Shown here piece by piece: positions 6,927-12,152 of a stretch of DNA of 12,152 nucleotides (position 1 is its first letter; every line of letters starts with the position of its first letter). The notes under the pieces are model-generated. The model was not told the DNA's origin and ran no database searches. It worked only from the letters and a program-made list of their open reading frames with translations. Origin of the DNA: JAATFY01 sp049276515 (GTDB taxonomy: Bacteria > Pseudomonadota > Alphaproteobacteria > UBA9219). Both the position numbers and the translations under genes were made by a program. Location of the stretch: assembly GCA_049276515.1 (NCBI GenBank), contig JBASWO010000112.1:1-12152 (forward strand), written 5' to 3'.

Positions 6927-7943
6927 ATGAAACTAACGACCAGCCAGATCACCAGTTTTTTGAATAAATCTGACCCTTCAGTGCAAATTATTTTGCTCTA
7001 TGGACCCGATACAGGCTTGGTACGCGAGCGCGCCGATGCGCTTTCTAAAAAAGCAGTGCCTGATCTTAACGATCCCTTTCGTGTTGCCTCTCTCACAGGG
7101 GCGATGATTGCTGAAGATCCCGCGCGCCTTCATGATGAAATGGCATCGCAAGCATTAGGCGGTGGCCAGCGTCTTATCCGCGTACAACATGCAACCGAAA
7201 CCATGGCTTTGGCTTTTATTGCGCTTCTTAAAGATATGCCTGCAACAGATGCACTTCTTATTATTGAGGCTGGTGATTTAGAAAAACGCTCAAAGCTTCG
7301 CTCCACTTGCGAGAATGAACCCAAAACGGCTGTCGCTATTCCTTGCTATGTTGAAGAAGGCGTCACGCGCCAACGGGTCGTCACAGATATTTTGCAAGCT
7401 GAAGGTTTGCGCATCGCGCGTGATGCGTTGATGTTTCTTTGTGATATTTTACCGCCCGATCGTATGGCGATGCGCAGTGAGTTAGATAAGCTTGCTCTTT
7501 ACGCCAAAGGCAAAAACTCAATTGATATGGGTGATATTTTAGCTGTCGTTCAAGATGCGGGATCTGCGGAATTAGATGATCTTATTTTTGCTGTCGGCAG
7601 TGGTGATGTGAAACGCGTCAAAGTTCTAATCGATCGTTTAATTGAAGAACAAACGTCAATGGTCGCCATTTTACGTGCGGCCCAGCGGCATTTCATGCGG
7701 CTTTCATGGGCACGGCATCAAATGGATACAAACGGCCTAAGTGCAGGTGAGGCGATTAAAAAATTATCGCCGCCGGTTTTTTGGAAATATGCTGACAGCA
7801 TGACCAATCAATTACGCCGCTGGCCCATGAAGAAAATTGATGCCGCTTTACAGCGTTTGTTTGATGCCGAAGCTGCTGTGAAGCGCACAGGCACGCCTGA
7901 TACCGCCCTTTGTGCTCAATTATTATTGGCAATGGCTGCTTAA
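6927..7943 (+). CDS. holA: DNA polymerase III subunit delta
   Basis: A complete 338-aa clamp-loader subunit that opens the beta sliding clamp during replication. It starts MKLTTSQITSFL, followed by the AAA+-like motif ILLYGPDTGLVRERADAL (about 22-39), nearly diagnostic for alphaproteobacterial delta subunits. The second part has the family pattern ALMFLCDILPPDRMAMRSELDKLALYA (about 167-193), the linker AELDDLIFAVGSGD, and the C-terminal collar domain (AILRAAQRHFMRLSWARHQM through DTALCAQLLLAMAA). The length is normal. The start fits homologues even though the Shine-Dalgarno is poor. It is usually the distal gene of a leuS-lptE-holA operon; here it stands alone with its own promoter region. 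Its TAA stop shares the tetranucleotide TTAA with the stop of the convergent gene. Confidence 0.95.
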   Translation: MKLTTSQITSFLNKSDPSVQIILLYGPDTGLVRERADALSKKAVPDLNDPFRVASLTGAMIAEDPARLHDEMASQALGGGQRLIRVQHATETMALAFIALLKDMPATDALLIIEAGDLEKRSKLRSTCENEPKTAVAIPCYVEEGVTRQRVVTDILQAEGLRIARDALMFLCDILPPDRMAMRSELDKLALYAKGKNSIDMGDILAVVQDAGSAELDDLIFAVGSGDVKRVKVLIDRLIEEQTSMVAILRAAQRHFMRLSWARHQMDTNGLSAGEAIKKLSPPVFWKYADSMTNQLRRWPMKKIDAALQRLFDAEAAVKRTGTPDTALCAQLLLAMAA

Positions 7944-8218
7944 GCAGTACCGGGTGGCTGAGGTCGCGGTACTTGGCGCCCGCTACTGTAGCCGAGTAAC
8001 TGGCGACGACTTGGACGTGTATTTGGGCAATGGATTGCGTTCTCAGCTAAAGCACGTAAGCGTGGATCTGTGATTGTTTCAAGAAGCGCGCGATCCTCAC
8101 GTAACGCGTTATCTGCTGCAGTTTTAATTGCGAGGTATCTGGGTCTGTTTCTTGCAGCAACTTCGCGCACCACAGCGCCTGCATTTGTTTTAGGTGGGGT
8201 ATTCCGATCAATAATCAT
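7940..8218 (-). CDS. Hypothetical 92-aa protein downstream of parB
   Basis: A 92-codon ORF that begins 6 nt after the parB stop on the same strand, so it would be the last gene of the mnmG-rsmG-parA-parB operon. The protein opens MIIDRNTPPKTNAGAVVREVAARN, continues as an Ala/Arg/Leu-rich helical stretch (ALREDRALLETITDPRLRALAEN), has one Cys (HCPNTRP), and ends in a Pro/Arg-rich tail. There is no signal peptide or membrane segment. GAGGG overlaps the parB stop about 9 nt upstream of the ATG. The ORF fills the space up to holA with convergent stops overlapping in TTAA. I do not recognise the family; the basic, Pro-rich tail would suit nucleic-acid or protein binding, but this is a guess. A plus-strand frame over part of the region lacks support. 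Confidence 0.6.
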   Translation of the reverse strand: MIIDRNTPPKTNAGAVVREVAARNRPRYLAIKTAADNALREDRALLETITDPRLRALAENAIHCPNTRPSRRQLLGYSSGRQVPRPQPPGTA

Positions 8219-8224
8219 ACTCTA

Positions 8225-9136
8225 CTACCCTCTCAATTTTTTGATGATGTCATCCAATTGATCAAGGTCTTTGTAGAATAAAGTAAGTGAGCCAGCCTTG
8301 CCTTCGGTCTTTACTTTGACCTTCAATCCAATGACGCGCTCCAACTCTTTTTCAAGAGCAACAACATCCGAACTCTCGGTGGTGTTTTCTGATCTTTTTG
8401 CTGTGACCTTACCCTTAGATTGATTGGCCAAACTTTCAGCTTGGCGAACATTCAATCCCTTGCGCGCAATTTCTTTGGCGAGTGCTACAGGATCTTTGCA
8501 GGTGATGAGAGCACGCGCATGGCCGAGTGTCAGATCACCCATCTCGATCATTTGTTTCACGGCAGCCGGTAAGGTGAGAAGACGCAGCATGTTGGTGATG
8601 TGCGGCCGGCTCTTACCTACGATCTTGGCCAAATTTTCTTGCGTATAATTAAATTCATCAATCAAACGTTGATAGCCTTCAGATTCTTCCAAAGGAGAGA
8701 GATCTTGGCGTTGAATATTTTCAATCAGACCAAATTCTAAAGCTTCACGATCTGTGATCTCACGCACAACAACCGGCACTTCATGAAGTCCTGCGATTTG
8801 CGCCGCACGCCAACGACGCTCACCAGCAATAATCTCAAACGCATCTTTGGCATTAGGAACAGAGCGCACAAGAAGTGGCTCTAAAATACCGCGCTCTTGA
8901 ATGGACTGCGCTAAACCCTTGATCGCATCTTCATCAAAATGACGGCGTGGCTGATAGCTGCCGGGCTGCAGCCAAGCAAGCGGCATTGTGCGCAAGCCAC
9001 GCTCATTTTGTGCTGGTGCTACAGCCGCTTTTGGCTGAATGGGCTTTGGTTGGTACGATGCATCCGCATCACCAAAAAGGGCCGAAAGACCGCGACCAAG
9101 TGGCGCTGGTTTTGTCATAGGTTTTGTCTGACTCAT
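8225..9136 (-). CDS. parB: Chromosome-partitioning protein ParB
   Basis: A 303-aa centromere-binding CTPase that loads at parS, spreads along the DNA and acts with ParA to segregate origins. The N-terminus has the ParA-contact patch LGRGLSALFGD (13-23), then a Pro/Ala/Gln linker. The ParB/Srx domain carries YQPRRHFDE (61-69), the CTP-binding GERRWRAA (105-112) and ENIQRQDLSPLEE (139-151). The helix-turn-helix that reads parS is about 164-186 (YTQENLAKIVGKSRPHITNML), and the dimerisation domain follows a Ser/Lys-rich linker to the end (LKVKVKTEGKAGSLTLFYKDLDQLDDIIKKL). AAGGA lies about 9 nt before the ATG; Met7 is a possible but unsupported alternative. The gene follows parA by 28 nt. Because the parS sites here have a changed centre, the recognition helix is worth comparing with Caulobacter ParB. 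Confidence 0.97.
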   Translation of the reverse strand: MSQTKPMTKPAPLGRGLSALFGDADASYQPKPIQPKAAVAPAQNERGLRTMPLAWLQPGSYQPRRHFDEDAIKGLAQSIQERGILEPLLVRSVPNAKDAFEIIAGERRWRAAQIAGLHEVPVVVREITDREALEFGLIENIQRQDLSPLEESEGYQRLIDEFNYTQENLAKIVGKSRPHITNMLRLLTLPAAVKQMIEMGDLTLGHARALITCKDPVALAKEIARKGLNVRQAESLANQSKGKVTAKRSENTTESSDVVALEKELERVIGLKVKVKTEGKAGSLTLFYKDLDQLDDIIKKLRG

Positions 9137-9151
9137 TTTTCTTTTCCTTAA

Positions 9152-9163
9152 TTAGAATTCTAA
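9152..9163. repeat. 12-bp palindrome in the parA-parB junction
   Basis: TTAGAATTCTAA is a perfect palindrome in the 28-bp gap, next to the parB Shine-Dalgarno. It may form a small hairpin that tunes parB translation, or be chance in an AT-rich spacer. Confidence 0.25.
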
Positions 9164-9164
9164 A

Positions 9165-10046
9165 TTATCCGACAGCTTTTTTCTTCTCAGTAATTTCACC
9201 GTAATTTGTAACACCTTCGCGTCTCAAGACTTCTGAGGCGAGACCCATATAAGCGCGCGATCCCGGACATTTCAGATCATACAGTAAAACGGGTTTACCA
9301 TGAGACGGCGCTTCTGAGACGCGGACATTGCGAGGGATAACAGTTTCATAAACGCGGTCACCAAAGAAGGAGCGCACATCGCGCGCAACAGCATCAGACA
9401 AACTATTTCTGCGGTCATACATTGTCAGTACGACACCTTGAATTTCTAATTCTGGATTAAAGCGTGCACGCACAGCATCAATCGTCTGCAGTAAACTTGT
9501 CATGCCTTCGAGTGCATAAAACTCGACTTGCAGTGGAACCAAAAGTGCATCACTTGCAACCAGTGCATTCAAGGTGATGAGATTGAGAGATGGCGGGCAA
9601 TCAATCAGCATGAAGTCATAATCATTGGCGCTGCGTGCAAGCGCATCCTTCATGCGATATTCGCGGCGCTCTGCATTGACCAATTGAATTTCAGCGCCAG
9701 CTAAATCTGCGCTTGATGTGATGATCGATAGATTGGGAATGAGTGTAGGGACAGCGACATCTTCAACAGACAATCCATCAAACATAAGTTCGTAACAGCC
9801 AGCGCCGCGATCAGCTCGTGGAATACCAAAACCTGTTGATGCGTTGCCTTGTGGATCGGCATCGACAATCAAAACACGTTTGCCGACAGCGGCCATGGCT
9901 GTCGCTAAATTGACAGTGGTGGTTGTTTTGCCAACGCCGCCTTTTTGATTGACGACAGAAATAACGCGGCAAGTTCCATGTGACTGAAGAGATGTTGGAA
10001 AAGAATTATCAGTCTTTTCTGAATTTGATCTTTCTCGGTGCGGCAT
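9165..10046 (-). CDS. parA: Chromosome-partitioning ATPase ParA (Soj type)
   Basis: A 293-aa deviant Walker ATPase that binds the nucleoid and is stimulated by ParB-parS complexes to pull replicated origins apart. Motifs seen: NQKGGVGKTTT (33-43, with the signature Lys35), DADPQGNAS (62-70), and the Walker B strand FMLIDCPPSLNLITLNAL. The later VPLQVEFYALEG, MYDRRNSLSDAV and PRNVRVSEAPSHGKPV are family standards. About 26 residues (MPHRERSNSEKT...SHGTC) precede the core strand RVISVVNQKGG, longer than many chromosomal ParA proteins. The ATG at 10046 has AAAGGA 8 nt upstream and no alternative start lies before the core, so the extension and the 38-nt overlap with rsmG look real. Residues 22-25 (SHGT) are encoded by a decayed parS-like sequence. 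Confidence 0.97.
   Translation of the reverse strand: MPHRERSNSEKTDNSFPTSLQSHGTCRVISVVNQKGGVGKTTTTVNLATAMAAVGKRVLIVDADPQGNASTGFGIPRADRGAGCYELMFDGLSVEDVAVPTLIPNLSIITSSADLAGAEIQLVNAERREYRMKDALARSANDYDFMLIDCPPSLNLITLNALVASDALLVPLQVEFYALEGMTSLLQTIDAVRARFNPELEIQGVVLTMYDRRNSLSDAVARDVRSFFGDRVYETVIPRNVRVSEAPSHGKPVLLYDLKCPGSRAYMGLASEVLRREGVTNYGEITEKKKAVG
9972..9987. promoter_or_regulatory. Degenerate parS-like site in the start of parA
   Basis: On the minus strand TCACATGGAACT matches 11 of 12 bases of TCACATGAAACT in the two intact parS-like sites of this window. The other half has decayed (CAG instead of GTT before it), or two T have been lost. It encodes Ser-His-Gly-Thr just before the ParA core, where other alphaproteobacterial ParA proteins may carry Ser-Arg-Glu-Thr from a parS. 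It is likely a relic or a weak half-site. Confidence 0.4.
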
Positions 10047-10653
10047 TTTTTATATCCTTTAAAATAAGAACGCTTCCGGAAGGATCGCTGATACTCTGTA
10101 TCTTTTCGTGATCGAATCTCCAATATTTGGCTGATTCTGTCAATTCAGCATCCGCATTCTGTCCTTTAGGAAAAAGGCAGAAACTATGCTTGTTTCTCAA
10201 GTTATTAGACAGGTTTAGGAGATCTAAGAGAGATGCCATAGCTCTTGCAGTAATGACGTCTGCTTTGAGATTTTTGATGCTTTCGGCTCTTTCTTGATGA
10301 ACTTCGGCATCTAATTTTAGATCCTCAATAACCGCGCGAAGGAAGTTTGCCTTCTTGCCAGTGCTTTCAATAAGATGAATTTTAGGGGCTCCCATAATGC
10401 TGAGAACAAGGCCAGGAAAGCCAGCGCCAGAACCCATATCAGCAATGTTTTGAGCGCCTTCTGGGATATGTTTGAAAAGCTGGGCGCTATCAAGGAAATG
10501 GCGCTTCCAAATATGGGGAATGGTGCTTTCTGCTACTAAATTGAACTTCTGGTTCCATTCAGCCAATAAGACAGCATAGCGATCAAATTTAGCCCCAGTT
10601 TCATGTGAAACTGAGATTAGATCCATAAATTCATCGCGTTCAGTGGAAACCAC
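10009..10653 (-). CDS. rsmG: 16S rRNA (guanine-N7) methyltransferase RsmG
   Basis: A 214-aa SAM-dependent enzyme that methylates G527 (E. coli numbering) of 16S rRNA; also called GidB. The SAM-binding loop is IADMGSGAGFPGLVL (70-84), preceded by WKRHFLDSAQL (49-59). It is followed by IHLIESTGKKANFLR (92-106) and the segment ITARAMASLLDLL, all characteristic of the family. The start is GTG at 10653, overlapping the mnmG TAG by one base; no clear Shine-Dalgarno exists, so initiation is probably by coupling. An ATG at 10626 would give 205 aa, but residues before it (TERDEF) align with the usual N-terminal xEEF helix, favouring GTG. Residues 15-19, Val-Ser-His-Glu-Thr, are encoded by a parS-like site. 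The 3' end overlaps parA by 38 nt. Confidence 0.94.
   Translation of the reverse strand: MVSTERDEFMDLISVSHETGAKFDRYAVLLAEWNQKFNLVAESTIPHIWKRHFLDSAQLFKHIPEGAQNIADMGSGAGFPGLVLSIMGAPKIHLIESTGKKANFLRAVIEDLKLDAEVHQERAESIKNLKADVITARAMASLLDLLNLSNNLRNKHSFCLFPKGQNADAELTESAKYWRFDHEKIQSISDPSGSVLILKDIKNAAPRKIKFRKD
10596..10613. promoter_or_regulatory. parS-like ParB-binding site inside rsmG
   Basis: CAGTTTCATGTGAAACTG has 8-bp inverted arms around a TG centre. The canonical 16-bp parS is TGTTTCACGTGAAACA; the inner 14 bp here differ at one position, C to T, giving CATGTG. The identical 18-mer recurs at 11336. It is read in frame on the minus strand as VSHET, parallel to the VSRET encoded by canonical parS in relatives. 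It lies within 1.5 kb of parB, as expected. Confidence 0.85.
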
Positions 10654-10654
10654 T
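10642..10654 (-). promoter_or_regulatory. Hairpin holding the rsmG GTG start
   Basis: On the minus strand AGTGG-TTT-CCACT forms a 5-bp stem with a 3-nt loop that contains both the mnmG stop and the rsmG GTG start. It could make rsmG translation depend on ribosomes finishing mnmG. The stem is short. Confidence 0.25.
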
Positions 10655-12152
10655 AGGCGACTGCCGCTTCAGAGGAATTATCGCGTTTTACAAAGCGCAA
10701 GAGAGCTACAAGAGCTGCAGGGGTCATGCCTGGAATACGGGCTGCAGCACCTAGGGTTTCTGGCTTTATTTGACGTAGTTTTTGACGAATTTCTGCTGAG
10801 AGACTTCCAATGGCATCTACATCCAAATCGGTGGGTAGGCGTAGATTTTCATCCTTACGGAAGGCCCTGATATCCATATCCTGCCGCTCCATATAACCGG
10901 CATATTTGCTGTCAATCTCAAGCTGTTCAATAACGGATGGGTCTATATTCTTTAATTCAGGCCATATGCCCGCGATATTTTCGATAGTTATGTCCGAATA
11001 AGATAATAGATCTAAAGCAGAGCGCCACTGGCCATCGGCATTGATTTTAAGCCCGTAATTATTGAGTTTTGTAGGAGTGGATCTCAGGCTTTCCATGGTC
11101 GTTTTTGCTTCACATAAAGCAATCACCTTAGCCCTAAAAGCTGTCTCTCTTTCACTTCCTACACAACCCAAGCCAATAGCAATATCTGTCAGACGTTGAT
11201 CTGCATTATCCGCTCGAAGGGTCAGACGATATTCGGCGCGTGAGGTAAACATACGGTAAGGCTCAGCCGTACCCCTCGTTATAAGATCATCGATCATAAC
11301 GCCGATATAGGCTTGCGAGCGGTCAAGACTAAAGCCAGTTTCATGTGAAACTGCTCCAGATCTGCGGGCAGCATTTAAGCCAGCTATGAGGCCCTGCGCT
11401 GCAGCCTCTTCATATCCGGTTGTTCCGTTAATTTGGCCCGCTAAATAAAGGCCTGAAACACGTTTAGTTTCAAGTGTTTGCTTTAATTCACGTGGATCGC
11501 AATAGTCATATTCGATGGCATAGCCGTGACGTATGATTTGGACCTTTTCTAGCCCTGGAATGGCATGAATAAACTCATCCTGCACATCGCGTGGCAATGA
11601 GGTTGAAATGCCATTGGGATATATCGTGATGTCATCTATGCCTTCAGGCTCCAGAAAAATCTGATGCCTCTCTTTATCCGCAAAACGCACGACTTTATCT
11701 TCAATTGAAGGGCAATAACGTGGCCCCGTACCTTCAATTTGACCTGAATACATAGGAGCACGATGTAGGTTGTTTTTAATGATTTCGTGGGCTTTTTGGC
11801 TTGTATAGGTGATACCGCAGGATATTTGCGGCGTTGTAATGCTCTTGGTCATCATCGAAAAAGGGGTAGGCGGCTCATCGCCGGGCTGCATCTCTAAACT
11901 CGACCAATCAATCGTACGGCTATCAAGGCGAGCGGGAGTACCCGTCTTTAGACGACCTAAAGGAAACCCCAGTCTTTTAAGGGTTTTTGAGAGGCCTATG
12001 GCTGGTTTTTCATTAATACGACCAGCCGGAATTTTCTCTTCGCCAATATGAATGAGGCCTTGAAGGAAGGTACCAGTTGTCAAAACAACTGATTTTGCAC
12101 GTATTTCTTCGCCTTCAGCGCTGATGATGCCTTGAATTTCATTGTTGTGGCC
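10653..12152 (-). CDS. mnmG: tRNA uridine-5-carboxymethylaminomethyl modification enzyme MnmG (5' end cut off)
   Basis: The FAD-dependent partner of MnmE in wobble-uridine modification of tRNA (also GidA). The frame is open to the window edge for 499 codons; with a usual length near 620-630, about 125-130 N-terminal residues with the FAD GxGxxG motif and first catalytic Cys lie outside. Seen: VVLTTGTFLQGLIHIGEEKIPAGR, GRLKTGTPARLDSRTIDW, and PMYSGQIEGTGPRYCPSIEDKV with the second conserved Cys (codon 11712-11714). Then come RHGYAIEYDYCDPREL, LAGQINGTTGYEEAAAQG, YIGVMIDDL, TSRAEYRLTLRADNADQRLT, and the C-terminal helical domain ending AARIPGMTPAALVALLRFVKR. TTG at 12083 is an internal Leu codon, not a start. 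The usual VLDR region is preceded by a VSHET segment encoded by a parS-like site. rsmG follows with a 1-nt overlap. Confidence 0.96.
   Translation of the reverse strand, partial: GHNNEIQGIISAEGEEIRAKSVVLTTGTFLQGLIHIGEEKIPAGRINEKPAIGLSKTLKRLGFPLGRLKTGTPARLDSRTIDWSSLEMQPGDEPPTPFSMMTKSITTPQISCGITYTSQKAHEIIKNNLHRAPMYSGQIEGTGPRYCPSIEDKVVRFADKERHQIFLEPEGIDDITIYPNGISTSLPRDVQDEFIHAIPGLEKVQIIRHGYAIEYDYCDPRELKQTLETKRVSGLYLAGQINGTTGYEEAAAQGLIAGLNAARRSGAVSHETGFSLDRSQAYIGVMIDDLITRGTAEPYRMFTSRAEYRLTLRADNADQRLTDIAIGLGCVGSERETAFRAKVIALCEAKTTMESLRSTPTKLNNYGLKINADGQWRSALDLLSYSDITIENIAGIWPELKNIDPSVIEQLEIDSKYAGYMERQDMDIRAFRKDENLRLPTDLDVDAIGSLSAEIRQKLRQIKPETLGAAARIPGMTPAALVALLRFVKRDNSSEAAVA
11336..11353. promoter_or_regulatory. 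parS-like ParB-binding site inside mnmG
   Basis: This is the same 18-mer as at 10596, CAGTTTCATGTGAAACTG, and the identity extends to 19 bp (one more C on the left). The two sites are 740 bp apart. In frame on the minus strand it again encodes VSHET, in a variable surface stretch of MnmG between the NAARR helix and the conserved LDRSQAYIG. Repetition of an exact 19-mer in two unrelated genes argues strongly for a DNA-level function. Confidence 0.85.

Noticed and set aside
7946..7973. AGTACCG/CGGTACT inverted repeat as the holA terminator
   Set aside because: The stem is 7 bp with a 14-nt loop and no T-run follows; it also lies within the 92-aa convergent frame.
11484..11499. Sequence TAATTCACGTGGATCG with a canonical CACGTG core as a further parS
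   Set aside because: Only 11 of 16 bases match and the arms are not symmetric. It encodes the conserved DPREL of MnmG, so the core is explained by protein constraint.
10653..12083. A complete mnmG starting at TTG 12083
   Set aside because: The codon is an internal Leu in VVLTTGTF, the frame continues open to 12152, and the conserved FAD-binding N-terminus would be missing.
1..12152. oriC/DnaA boxes, CtrA boxes, tRNA genes, CRISPR arrays, insertion sequences
   Set aside because: I found no clustered TTATCCACA-like boxes, no TTAA-N7-TTAAC, no cloverleaf, no spaced direct-repeat array and no transposase or terminal repeats.

Overview
The window reads as chromosomal DNA of an alphaproteobacterium. 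Evidence is the gene order mnmG-rsmG-parA-parB on one strand, the order DUF3576 lipoprotein-leuS-lptE with holA nearby on the other, and an outer-membrane porin ending in Phe. Base composition is moderate by eye (not counted), so it does not look like a very GC-rich or very AT-rich member. Rank below class cannot be fixed from the sequence; a Rhodospirillales-like lineage is only a guess.

Layout: (1) 50-1303, minus: a complete general porin, with a leader holding two small dyads. (2) 1583-5219, plus: a tight operon of a DUF3576 lipoprotein, leucyl-tRNA synthetase and the LPS-assembly lipoprotein LptE, joined by a 5-nt gap and an ATGA overlap and closed by a perfect 13-bp terminator hairpin. 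(3) 5274-6796, minus: an island of three separately leadered genes: a 59-aa Q/N-rich microprotein, a 130-aa exported charged repeat protein, and a DJ-1/PfpI protein. It lies where lptE is commonly followed directly by holA. (4) 6927-7943, plus: holA, the DNA polymerase III delta subunit. (5) 7940-12152, minus: the origin-proximal cluster mnmG (5' end cut by the window edge), rsmG, parA, parB and a 92-aa unknown ORF that meets holA tail to tail at a shared TTAA.

How the genes work together: MnmG modifies tRNA wobble uridine and RsmG methylates 16S rRNA. ParA and ParB segregate the chromosome by acting on parS. Two identical 18-bp parS-like sites lie inside mnmG and rsmG, both read in frame as Val-Ser-His-Glu-Thr, and a decayed third copy lies in the first codons of parA. 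All three have CATGTG/CACATG rather than the canonical CACGTG centre. LptE, the porin and the two signal-peptide proteins act in the envelope; LeuRS and HolA are housekeeping.

No tRNA, rRNA, insertion sequence, CRISPR array or prophage gene was seen. The most interesting items are the parS variant and its parA relic, the 59-aa microprotein with a very strong ribosome-binding site, the island splitting lptE from holA, and the unknown gene after parB.
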